Position numbers and translations under genes: made by a program. Shown one piece after another: positions 37,052 through 44,862 of a stretch of DNA of 64,000 bases. The stretch is taken from assembly GCF_037327425.1 (NCBI RefSeq), contig NZ_CP147846.1, positions 1-64,000 of the forward strand. Direction: 5' to 3'. Source of the DNA: Rhodococcus sovatensis (GTDB taxonomy: Bacteria; Actinomycetota; Actinomycetes; Mycobacteriales; Mycobacteriaceae). The notes below the pieces were generated by a model. The model was given only the letters and a program-made list of their open reading frames with translations. It was not told the origin of the DNA and ran no database searches. Position 1 is the first letter of the stretch. Every line of letters starts with the position of its first letter.

Positions 37052-37477
37052 ATGAATCCGTACACGATATTTGCCGAGATCATCGCGGGGAACGCCGAAT
37101 CCAGCCTGGTGTACGAGGACGAGGTGGCCGTCGCGTTCATGGACATCAGACCGTTCACGCGGGGACACGTTCTGGTCGTGCCACGACAGCAGGCCCGCAG
37201 CCTGTCCGAACTCGATCCTGAGACCGGTGGCCACCTGTTCGTCGTCGGGCAGAAGATCGCCGCGGCGCTCCGCGCGACCGACCCGCGGTGCGCTGGAGTC
37301 AACTTCTTCCTCGCCGATGGGGAAGTAGCGGGCCAGGAAATCTTCCACGTCCATCTTCACGTGATTCCCAGGACGACCGGCGACGGTTTCGGGTTGCGCG
37401 CCAGGCCGACGTCGCCGCAGCGGGAGGAGCTCGACGCGAAGGCCGCGGAACTCGCGGGGGCTCTGACGCAGTCGTAG
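37052..37477 (+). CDS. HIT-family nucleotide hydrolase, second copy
   Basis: A 141-residue HIT protein beginning MNPYTIFAEIIAGNAESSLV. The histidine triad is in GQEIFHVHLHVIPRT. Two acidic residues and the Arg in GHVLVVPRQQARSLSEL fit Hint/Fhit-type enzymes. It has the same length as the HIT protein at 25866 but differs in sequence, so the two are paralogues with likely different substrates. It lies just upstream of the siderophore importer but is probably not part of that operon, because an iron-box-like site separates them. Confidence 0.9.
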   Translation: MNPYTIFAEIIAGNAESSLVYEDEVAVAFMDIRPFTRGHVLVVPRQQARSLSELDPETGGHLFVVGQKIAAALRATDPRCAGVNFFLADGEVAGQEIFHVHLHVIPRTTGDGFGLRARPTSPQREELDAKAAELAGALTQS

Positions 37478-37495
37478 AGGCTACTCAGGCCTGTG

Positions 37496-37514
37496 TAAGG
37501 TATCCCTAATTCAA
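37496..37514 (+). promoter_or_regulatory. Iron-box-like site (IdeR/DtxR) upstream of the FecCD operon
   Basis: TAAGGTATCCCTAATTCAA matches the IdeR/DtxR consensus TTAGGTTAGGCTAACCTAA at about 11 of 19 positions. It lies 22 bp before the first permease start. The match is moderate. The position and the two stronger sites in the same locus add support. Confidence 0.5.
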
Positions 37515-37536
37515 TTTGAGTCTCGGGAGCGCTTGC

Positions 37537-38631
37537 ATGACGACGGTAGCGAGCAAAGCCGGTGACGCCGGTCATATGGAAGCACCGGCGGCCGGGCAAC
37601 TGGAGAGTCCGTCCACTCCAGGGGGGCTCGCCAAGACCAACGCACGCCGCACCCTCGGACTCTTCGTCGTCATCGGCCTTCTCGCCGTGATCTGTTTGCT
37701 TTCCATCGCAGTCGGCATCAAATACATCCCGTTGAACGAGGTGTGGAACGGCCTGTTCGCGTACGACGAATCCAACAACGCCGTCATCATTCGTGAACTA
37801 CGGGTGCCGCGAACGGTCCTCGGGTTGATCGTCGGAATCGCGCTCGGTGTCAGTGGCGCTCTGATCCAGGCGATGACTCGAAACCCGTTGGCGGATCCAG
37901 GGATTCTCGGTGTCAACGCCGGTGCCGCGTTCTTCGTGACCCTCGCCGTCGGGTTGCTGGGATTCACCGGAATCTGGTCGTACATCTGGTTCGCGTTCCT
38001 CGGGGCGATTCTGGCCACCGTCGCTGTCTATGCGCTCGGATCGATGGGCAGGGCCGGGGCTACGCCGATTCGGTTGACGCTGGCCGGGATTGCTCTCGGA
38101 GCAATGCTCGGCGGAATCACGACGGGACTGACACTGATCGATCCCGAGGCATTCGACAAGATGCGATTCTGGGGTGCGGGTTCGTTGTCAGGTCGAGGGC
38201 TCGATATTTCCTTTGCTATCGGGCCCTTCGTGATTCTCGGCTTGATTCTTGCGATCGTCATCGCCCGCCCGCTCAACGCCATCGCTCTCGGTGACGACCT
38301 CGCGCAGTCGCTCGGCGCGAAGGTGAAGAACACGCGCGTCATCGGCGTCATCGCGGTGACGTTGCTCGCCGGTGCCGCGACCGCTGCGGCCGGGCCGATC
38401 GGGTTCGTGGGTCTGATGATCCCGCACATGGTTCGCTGGTTCGTCGGTCCGGATCAGCGATGGATTCTTCTGTACACCGTCGCTGCGGCGCCATGCCTGT
38501 TGCTCCTGTCCGACGTCGTCGGGCGCATCGTGATCAGGCCCGGTGAGCTTCAGGTGGGCATCGTGACTGCGTTCGTCGGCGCCCCTGTCCTCATCCTTCT
38601 GGTTCGTCGCAAGAAGGTGAGTGGTCTGTGA
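37537..38631 (+). CDS. FecCD-family Fe(III)-siderophore ABC permease, first subunit
   Basis: A 364-residue permease. A hydrophilic N-terminus of about 40 residues precedes nine to ten transmembrane helices. The FecCD motifs are RELRVPRTVLGLIVGIALGV, the segment GALIQAMTRNPLADPGILGV and PIGFVGLMIPHMVRWFVGPD. Start: an upstream TTG is in frame, but the ATG at 37537 has a better ribosome site (CGGGAGC) and is preferred. The next permease starts in its stop codon. With that permease and the ATPase it forms a ferric-siderophore importer. No substrate-binding protein gene is present in the window. Confidence 0.92.
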   Translation: MTTVASKAGDAGHMEAPAAGQLESPSTPGGLAKTNARRTLGLFVVIGLLAVICLLSIAVGIKYIPLNEVWNGLFAYDESNNAVIIRELRVPRTVLGLIVGIALGVSGALIQAMTRNPLADPGILGVNAGAAFFVTLAVGLLGFTGIWSYIWFAFLGAILATVAVYALGSMGRAGATPIRLTLAGIALGAMLGGITTGLTLIDPEAFDKMRFWGAGSLSGRGLDISFAIGPFVILGLILAIVIARPLNAIALGDDLAQSLGAKVKNTRVIGVIAVTLLAGAATAAAGPIGFVGLMIPHMVRWFVGPDQRWILLYTVAAAPCLLLLSDVVGRIVIRPGELQVGIVTAFVGAPVLILLVRRKKVSGL

Positions 38632-39707
38632 CAGTGATCGAGCCCAAATCTGCAGATTCCGACGTCGACTTCGGTCGCAAGGTTCGTATTCTCAGGATTG
38701 CCGATGACAGGATCAACGGACGGATCGACGTCCGAACCGTTCTGGTTTGTTCGATCCTCGTGGTGCTCTCACTGGTGGTGTCGGTCATCGCACTCGGGAC
38801 CGGTGACTACCAGATCGCGCCGGGCGCAGTACTGCAGGCGTTGTTCTCCGACGCACCGAGGTTCACCGAACTTGTCGTCATGGAGTGGCGTTTCCCTCGC
38901 GTCGCGCTCGCACTGCTGCTCGGTGGTGCCCTCGGTGTATCCGGGGCGATCTTTCAGTCGCTGACGCGAAATCCGTTGGGTAGTCCTGACATCATCGGCT
39001 TCGATACCGGTGCCTACACCGGCGCCCTCATCGTCATCCTGACCCTCGGCGGCGGTTACTACCAGACCGGTGCCGGCGCGTTGATCGGCGGAATCTGCAC
39101 TGCCGCAGTGGTGTACCTCCTCGCGTTCAAGAAGGGCGTGCAGGGCTTCCGGTTGATCATCGTCGGTATCGCAATGAGCGCGATTCTGGCGTCGATCAAC
39201 ACCTGGCTCATCATCAAGGCCGACCTGGCCGACGCCATGGCAGCGGCGGTGTGGGGTGCGGGCAGCCTCAACGGTCTGAGCTGGGCGCAGGTCGGACCGG
39301 TCCTCGCCGTCCTGATCGTCATCACTCCGCTTCTGGCGGTCATCGCGAAGCGACTGCCGATGCTGGAGATGGGTGACGACGCAGCCAAGGCGCTCGGTAT
39401 TCGCGCCGAGCCGACAAGGCTGCTGCTGATGGTTCTCGGAGTCGCTCTGACGGCGTTGGTCACTGCGGCTGCAGGCCCGATCTCGTTCATTTCGCTTGCC
39501 GCGCCGCAGCTGGTGCGGCGGTTGACCAAGACTGCAGGCGTGTCGTTGATCCCGTCGGCGGCGATGGGTGCATTCCTGCTCGTCGTGAGCGATTGGGTGG
39601 CGCAGCGGATCTTCGCTCCTACGCAGCTGCCGGTCGGGGTCGTGACGGTGTCGATCGGCGGCGCATACTTCGTGTGGTTGTTGGCTCGGGAAGGTAGAAA
39701 GCAGTGA
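38628..39707 (+). CDS. FecCD-family Fe(III)-siderophore ABC permease, second subunit
   Basis: A 359-residue permease with a GTG start that overlaps the first permease stop by 4 bp. Motifs WRFPRVALALLLGGALGVSG, FQSLTRNPLGSPDIIG and PISFISLAAPQLVRRLTK match the FepG/FecD side of the family. About ten helices are visible. It pairs with the preceding permease to make the heterodimeric channel. The ATPase gene again overlaps its end (GTGA), so all three genes are made in step. Confidence 0.92.
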   Translation: MTVIEPKSADSDVDFGRKVRILRIADDRINGRIDVRTVLVCSILVVLSLVVSVIALGTGDYQIAPGAVLQALFSDAPRFTELVVMEWRFPRVALALLLGGALGVSGAIFQSLTRNPLGSPDIIGFDTGAYTGALIVILTLGGGYYQTGAGALIGGICTAAVVYLLAFKKGVQGFRLIIVGIAMSAILASINTWLIIKADLADAMAAAVWGAGSLNGLSWAQVGPVLAVLIVITPLLAVIAKRLPMLEMGDDAAKALGIRAEPTRLLLMVLGVALTALVTAAAGPISFISLAAPQLVRRLTKTAGVSLIPSAAMGAFLLVVSDWVAQRIFAPTQLPVGVVTVSIGGAYFVWLLAREGRKQ

Positions 39708-40519
39708 CTCAGGTTATGACCGAGAAGAAGCAACCGCGACTGCACGCGGACAACGTGACGATCGGCTACGACAAGCGGATCATCAGTGAGAACCTGTCCG
39801 TCGAGATACCCGACGGCAAATTCACCGTCATCGTCGGTCCCAACGCGTGTGGTAAATCGACCCTGCTCAGGGCGTTGTCACGGCTGCTGAAGCCAGAGGC
39901 GGGAACCGTCCTGCTCGACGGCAAGGCCATCTCGTCGTACCCGGCGAAAGAAGTTGCCCGACGCCTCGGCCTCCTGCCGCAGACGTCCATCGCGCCCGAC
40001 GGCATTTCCGTCGCCGATCTCGTTGCGCGAGGACGCTATCCGCATCAGAAGCTGATCAAGCAGTGGTCGAGGGAGGACGAGGCCGCGGTCGTGTTCGCGA
40101 TGAACGCGACCGGTGTCACCGAACTGTCCGGACGCCTGGTCGACGAGCTTTCCGGTGGTCAGCGGCAACGGGTATGGGTGGCAATGGTTCTGGCGCAGCA
40201 GACTCCGTTGATGCTCCTCGACGAGCCGACGACGTTCCTCGACATCGCCCACCAGATCGACCTGCTGGAACTGTGCTCGCAGCTCAACCGTGAACAGGGC
40301 AACACCATGGTTGCCGTATTGCACGATCTGAACCACGCCTGCCGCTACGCCGATCACATCATCGCGATGAAGGACGGTGAGGTGGTCACGTCCGGTGAAC
40401 CTGCGGATGTCATCACTGCTGAGCTGGTCGAATCGGTGTTCGGCATGCCGTGCCGGATCATCGAGGACCCGGAGTCGCACACTCCGCTGGTCATACCGCT
40501 GGCTCGTCGGCGCGCCTAG
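39704..40519 (+). CDS. Fe(III)-siderophore ABC transporter ATP-binding protein
   Basis: A 271-residue FepC/FhuC-type ATPase. Walker A is VGPNACGKSTLLRALS, the Q-loop is LLPQTS, the signature is ELSGGQRQRVWVAMVLAQQT and Walker B is LMLLDEPTTFLDIAHQ, all intact. The coupled GTG at 39704 is used here; an ATG four codons later (MTEKKQPRL) is an alternative. Its TAG stop lies within the CTAG target of the second IS copy, so the stop codon is preserved by the target duplication and the protein is complete. Confidence 0.93.
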   Translation: MTQVMTEKKQPRLHADNVTIGYDKRIISENLSVEIPDGKFTVIVGPNACGKSTLLRALSRLLKPEAGTVLLDGKAISSYPAKEVARRLGLLPQTSIAPDGISVADLVARGRYPHQKLIKQWSREDEAAVVFAMNATGVTELSGRLVDELSGGQRQRVWVAMVLAQQTPLMLLDEPTTFLDIAHQIDLLELCSQLNREQGNTMVAVLHDLNHACRYADHIIAMKDGEVVTSGEPADVITAELVESVFGMPCRIIEDPESHTPLVIPLARRRA

Positions 40520-41503
40520 AGCGTGTCTCTTAAATTGGGTCCGTTTTCGTTTTCATCGCCGGGCGGTGGTTGTGGTTGCGGGAGTGCAGAACTGCCGCGC
40601 ACAGGACAACGCCCCCGAGGAATGTCATGGCGTACTTGTCATATCGAGTGGCCACACCACGCCACTGTTTGAGCCGCCCGAAGCCACGCTCGACGGTGTT
40701 GCGGTGCTTGTACATCGTCGGATCGAAACCCGGTGGACGACCACCGGCGGACCCCTTGTCGGCCCGTCGCTGCTTCTGGTCGCTGCGCTCGGGAATGGTG
40801 TGTTTGATCTTGCGGCGACGCAGTTCGGTGCGGGTACTGGGATGGGTGTACGCCTTGTCGGCGAGCAATCGGTAGTCCTGGTCCCCACCGGCAGCTCGGT
40901 GGGCATCGAGCAACGGCACCAACTGTGGATTGTCCCCGGCTTGCCCACCGGTCAGCAGCATCGTCACCGGCGAGCACGTCAGGTCGGTCAGTGCATGGAT
41001 CTTCGTGGTGAATCCTCCGCGAGATCGACCCAACGCGTGGTCAGCGGGTTCGTCGACGGATTTCTTGTAATTCGACAAGGCCCCCTGTGAGAGTGTCGGC
41101 TCGCGCACCGGCCGCATGCTGATGCGCCCGGACGCTGGTCGAGTCGATCGAGAGCACCGCCCCGATATCGCCGTCGAGTTCTTCCGGGTCGAGACCGAAC
41201 ACCTCGGCCACCGCGGCAAGCATCTCGTCGTAGGTGCCATCGAAGGACCATCGGTGGTGGCGTTTCCACACCGTCTGCCACGGACCGAAGTCCTCCGGCA
41301 GATCTCGCCACGGACACCCGGTACGGAATCGGTATGCGATGCCCTCCAGAATTCGCCGGTGCTCGGCGAACCGCCGCCCACGTTTTCCCACGTCGGTGGG
41401 TATCACTGGCTCGACGATCTCCCAGAACTCGTCACTGATCACTCCCACGCGCGTCATCGAAATATCATCGCTGACAGCACCTCTCAAATTTGGGAGACAC
41501 GCT
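40520..41503 (-). mobile_element. IS5-family insertion sequence, copy 2 (984 bp)
   Basis: Identical in length and, as far as read by eye, in sequence to the copy at 10772-11755 (constant offset of 29748). The flanking CTAG duplication is at 40516-40519 and 41504-41507. The left CTAG includes the stop codon of the siderophore ATPase gene. The element separates that operon from the ornithine monooxygenase gene, whose own iron-box-like site lies intact just to the right. Confidence 0.93.
40530..41457 (-). CDS. IS5-family transposase in two frames (copy 2)
   Basis: Same organisation as copy 1. The first frame runs from the ATG at 41457 to a stop at 41041 and holds the first Asp of the DDE triad. 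The second frame, shifted by +1, ends at 40530 and holds the second Asp and the Glu. Both copies carry the same frame offset, so if the element is active, expression must involve ribosomal or transcriptional frameshifting. Confidence 0.85.
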
Positions 41504-41531
41504 CTAGATAGCCTCAACTTTTCGACTTTGG

Positions 41532-41550
41532 ATAGGTTAAGCTTAGTTGG
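41532..41550 (+). promoter_or_regulatory. Iron-box-like site (IdeR/DtxR) before the ornithine monooxygenase gene
   Basis: ATAGGTTAAGCTTAGTTGG matches 12 of 19 positions of the IdeR/DtxR consensus, with an almost perfect left half. It lies 29 bp upstream of the GTG start and 25 bp from the duplicated IS target, so it survived the insertion. Confidence 0.65.
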
Positions 41551-41579
41551 TTGAACTCCCGACAGACTAAGGACGGCCC

Positions 41580-42875
41580 GTGCTCAAGGTGAACAGCGCT
41601 ACCGATGTAGTGGACATTCTCGGAGTCGGATACGGCCCGTCCAACCTGGGGTTGGCCATCGCATTGCAGGAACGCAATGCCGAAGTGCCTGCCGAAGAAC
41701 GAATCACGTCGGTGTTCGTCGAGAAGCAGCCGGAGTTCAGATGGCACCCCGGAATGCTGCTGCCGGGCGCGACGATGCAGATTTCGTTCCTCAAGGACTT
41801 GGCGACCCAGCGCAACACCAGAAGTGAGTACACGTTTCTCGAGTATCTCGCGCAGCGAGACCGGTTGACCCACTTCATCAACCTTCAGACGTTCTTTCCC
41901 TCACGCATCGAGTTCCACGACTACCTGCGATGGGCTGCGGACAAGGTCGACGCGGATGTGCTGTACGGCACCACGGCGACCGAAGTCTCTTGGAACGGCG
42001 AACTTTTCGAAGTCCGGGTACAGGGTGCCTTCGGGTCGCAGCTCCTGCGTGCGCGCAACGTCGTACTGGCCGGTGGTCTCACGGCAATCCTTCCCGGCGG
42101 CGTGTCGGCCGGCGCTCGGGTCTTTCACAATCACCGCGTGCTCGATCATCTGGAGGCTCTCCCGGAACCGAAGCATGGCAGATTCGTAGTCGTCGGTGCA
42201 GGGCAGAGCGCGGCCGAGGTGGTGGCTCACCTCCACGAGCGCTACCCCGATTCCGAAGTGCACGGCGTCTTCGGCAAGTACGGATACAGCCCTGCGGACG
42301 ACAGTCCCTATGCCAACCGGGTTTTCGATCCTGAAGCCGTCGACGACTTCTATGTGTCGTCGCCGCAGCTTCGCGAGCAGCTCATTGCCTACCACCGCAG
42401 CACCAACTACTCGGCTGTCGACCTTCCGCTCATCGAGGATCTCTACAACCGTGAATACACGGAGCGGGTGACGGGCAAGCGTCGATTGTTCGTGCGTGGC
42501 GCATCGGAGGTGTCGGTCCCTCGCGAGACCGATACCGGCGTCGAGGTGTCGGTTCTGCATCGCCCGACCGGACGGGAAGAGCGACTCATGTGCGACGCTG
42601 TCGTCTACGCAACAGGTTTCAGGCCGCTGGACCTGCGCGGCATTCTCGGTTCGGTCGCCGACGAATGCGTGTTCGCCGCCGACGGAAGCCCGGAGGTAGA
42701 GCGCGACTACCGGCTTCGTACGTCCACCGAGATCACCGGAGGAATCTACTTGCAAGGCGGGACCGAGCACTCACACGGTCTGACCTCGTCCCTACTGTCC
42801 AACATCGCTGTGCGATCCGGCGAGCTGGTCGATTCCTTGGCGTCACGAGCCATGCTGGACGCGGTGCTCACGTAG
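41580..42875 (+). CDS. L-ornithine N5-monooxygenase (SidA/PvdA family)
   Basis: A 431-residue FAD- and NADPH-dependent hydroxylase that makes the N-hydroxy group of hydroxamate siderophores. FAD motif: LGVGYGPSNLGLAIALQE. Substrate region: MQISFLKDLATQRNTRSEYT, the pattern of ornithine and lysine N-hydroxylases. NADPH motif: VVVGAGQSAAEVVAHL. The C-terminal ATG motif is VVYATGFRPLD. The choice of ornithine over lysine follows from the family look and the formyltransferase next door, and is inferred. The GTG at 41580 is used; another GTG three codons later is possible. Most likely induced under iron limitation through the upstream box. Confidence 0.92.
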   Translation: MLKVNSATDVVDILGVGYGPSNLGLAIALQERNAEVPAEERITSVFVEKQPEFRWHPGMLLPGATMQISFLKDLATQRNTRSEYTFLEYLAQRDRLTHFINLQTFFPSRIEFHDYLRWAADKVDADVLYGTTATEVSWNGELFEVRVQGAFGSQLLRARNVVLAGGLTAILPGGVSAGARVFHNHRVLDHLEALPEPKHGRFVVVGAGQSAAEVVAHLHERYPDSEVHGVFGKYGYSPADDSPYANRVFDPEAVDDFYVSSPQLREQLIAYHRSTNYSAVDLPLIEDLYNREYTERVTGKRRLFVRGASEVSVPRETDTGVEVSVLHRPTGREERLMCDAVVYATGFRPLDLRGILGSVADECVFAADGSPEVERDYRLRTSTEITGGIYLQGGTEHSHGLTSSLLSNIAVRSGELVDSLASRAMLDAVLT

Positions 42876-42930
42876 GCCGCGGCGCCTCACGCGCAATGTT
42901 CGAAGATGTCGTTTCGATGAAAGGTTCGTC

Positions 42931-43875
42931 ATGCGAGTGGTGATGTTCGGTTACCAGACCTGGGGGCAGAAGACTCTGCAGACCTTGATCGACTCCCGCC
43001 ACGAGGTGGTCGGCGTCGTCACTCATCCGGCCAGCGACCAGGTCTACGAGAGCATTTGGGCCGATTCGGTCGAGGATCTTGCCCGCGAGCACGAACTTGA
43101 AGTCCATCTTGCTCGACGCCCGGACGCAATCCTGCGTAAACAAATTCATGCCTGGAATCCTGACATCATCATCGCCAATAATTGGCGCACCTGGTTGCCG
43201 CCGGAGATCTTCGCCCACCCACCACACGGAACGCTCAATCTGCACGACTCGCTGCTGCCGAAGTTTACTGGTTTCTCGCCGATCGCATGGGCTCTGATCA
43301 GCGGTGCCGAAGAAGTTGGGTTGACCGCACACCGAATGGACGGCGAACTCGACACCGGAGACATCCTCACGCAGGCTTCGATTCCGATCGGCCCCCGAGA
43401 TACCGCGACACAATTGGTCAGGGACACAATCGATCTGATTCCCACAGTGCTCCTCGAAGCACTCGACAGTATCGAGTACGGAACCGCCCGGTGGCGTCCC
43501 CAAGACCTCAGGGAACGCACGTTCTTTCACAAGCGGCACGAAACCGACAGCCTGATCGACTGGTCGTGGGAGGCATCCGACCTCGACCGGTTGATTCGAG
43601 CGATGTCCGACCCGTACCCGAACGCCTTCACCTACTATCGCGGCGAGCGCATTTCGATCACAGAGGCTCACGTCTCACAAGGAATTTATGGCGGGACGCC
43701 CGGCAGGGTATTCATCCGCGAAAACGACGGAATGGCCATCGTCGCCGGCCCCAACGCCCATCGCGGCCGTAACCATGCACTCGTCGTCGACCGCCTCCGT
43801 ACCAGCGACGGCACGGACTACGCTGCGCTCAAGTACTTCCCGAGTGGCGGCGGGTACCTCACCAGCGGCCCGTGA
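42931..43875 (+). CDS. N5-hydroxyornithine formyltransferase (methionyl-tRNA formyltransferase fold)
   Basis: A 314-residue enzyme of the formyltransferase family with the catalytic Asn-His-Asp set: IIIANNWRTWLPPEIF, LNLHDSLLPKFTGFSPIAWA and DGELDTGDILTQA. It uses 10-formyl-tetrahydrofolate. It is not the housekeeping Fmt: the sequence between motifs is divergent and the gene sits between a hydroxylase and a siderophore reductase. The closest known roles are formylation of N5-hydroxyornithine in rhodochelin- and coelichelin-type pathways, giving N5-formyl-N5-hydroxyornithine. It follows the hydroxylase by 55 bp and is probably co-transcribed with it. Confidence 0.9.
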   Translation: MRVVMFGYQTWGQKTLQTLIDSRHEVVGVVTHPASDQVYESIWADSVEDLAREHELEVHLARRPDAILRKQIHAWNPDIIIANNWRTWLPPEIFAHPPHGTLNLHDSLLPKFTGFSPIAWALISGAEEVGLTAHRMDGELDTGDILTQASIPIGPRDTATQLVRDTIDLIPTVLLEALDSIEYGTARWRPQDLRERTFFHKRHETDSLIDWSWEASDLDRLIRAMSDPYPNAFTYYRGERISITEAHVSQGIYGGTPGRVFIRENDGMAIVAGPNAHRGRNHALVVDRLRTSDGTDYAALKYFPSGGGYLTSGP

Positions 43876-43928
43876 TGACGGGTATCAGCCGCCCTTCATG
43901 CTGGCGCGGCTAGACACCATTTAGGTGA

Positions 43929-43947
43929 TTAGCATAGCCTAACTTTC
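43929..43947 (+). promoter_or_regulatory. Iron-box-like site (IdeR/DtxR) before the siderophore reductase gene
   Basis: TTAGCATAGCCTAACTTTC matches 13 of 19 positions of the IdeR/DtxR consensus, with a perfect core TAGCCTAAC on the right. A further TTAGG half-site precedes it at 43921. It lies 24 bp upstream of the GTG start. Confidence 0.7.
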
Positions 43948-43971
43948 AAACCGAAGAAGAAAGGGTGTCAC

Positions 43972-44862
43972 GTGGGGATCAAGGGAGTGCAACGCTTCTT
44001 CTACGCCGAGGTGGTGAGCACGGAACGCATCTCGCCCTCGCTCGTGCGGGTGGTATTCGGCGGTGACGGATTGGCTGACTACACGTCGAACGGCGCCGCT
44101 GACGAGTGTGTCTCGCTGTACTTCGCCGGCGAGGGCGAGGACAAGCCGCCGGCGATGACCGAGAAAGACGGCGACTGGGCGTACCACGACATCGACGAGC
44201 CCGAATATCGCAACTACTCGGTTCGGAGCTGGGACGCGACCGCCAAGGAAATGTCGATCGACTTCGTCGCGCACAAGGGCGGCATCGCGGCGTCATGGGC
44301 CCTGGCCGCGGCACCCGGCGACGTCCTCGGACTGTGGGGACCTCGAGGTTGGTACGACCCGCCGAGCGACACCGCATGGCAACTGCTCGTTGCCGACCTG
44401 ACAGGGCTTCCAGCCTTGTCTAGAGCCGTCGAAGAGCTACCGGACGGGTTCCCGGTTCGAGCGATCGTGGAAGTTCTCGACAACGGCGACAAAATTCCGA
44501 TCGAGACCAATGCGGACCTGAGCATCGAGTGGCTGATCGGCGGAAACGGTCATGGGCCGTCGCGCCTGGCTGACGCCGTACGCGCCGAGACCCTTCCGGA
44601 TGGCCAAGGCTACGTGTGGTTCGCCGGAGAGGCGGCCACGAGCCGAGACGTGCGCAAGTACCTGCGCAAAGAGCGTGGCTTCGGCAATGCGCAGTTCGAA
44701 ACCATCGGATACTGGCGCGTTCGCGCCGAAGAGTGGCTCCAGAAGTACGAAGCGGTCGAAGACCGGCTACACAGCGAGTACCAGCAGTTGATCGACGCCG
44801 GAGCCGCAGAGGCAGACGCCGACAATCGCTGGGAGGAAATGCTCGAGGAAGCCGGGCTATAG
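43972..44862 (+). CDS. Siderophore-interacting protein, ferric-siderophore reductase (SIP/ViuB family)
   Basis: A 296-residue flavoprotein that reduces ferric siderophore in the cytoplasm to release Fe(II). N-terminal FAD domain: NYSVRSWDATAKEMSIDFVA, the family form of the R-x-Y-S/T motif, with GIAASWALAAAPGDVLGLWG. C-terminal NAD(P)H domain: LLVADLTGLPALSRAVEELP and YVWFAGEAATSRDVRKYLR. In mycobacteria the same activity is fused to the ABC half-transporter IrtA. Here it is a separate gene that converges on a pair of ABC half-transporters with a 6-bp overlap, so the parts may work together. The GTG start follows an AAGAAAGG site. Confidence 0.93.
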   Translation: MGIKGVQRFFYAEVVSTERISPSLVRVVFGGDGLADYTSNGAADECVSLYFAGEGEDKPPAMTEKDGDWAYHDIDEPEYRNYSVRSWDATAKEMSIDFVAHKGGIAASWALAAAPGDVLGLWGPRGWYDPPSDTAWQLLVADLTGLPALSRAVEELPDGFPVRAIVEVLDNGDKIPIETNADLSIEWLIGGNGHGPSRLADAVRAETLPDGQGYVWFAGEAATSRDVRKYLRKERGFGNAQFETIGYWRVRAEEWLQKYEAVEDRLHSEYQQLIDAGAAEADADNRWEEMLEEAGL

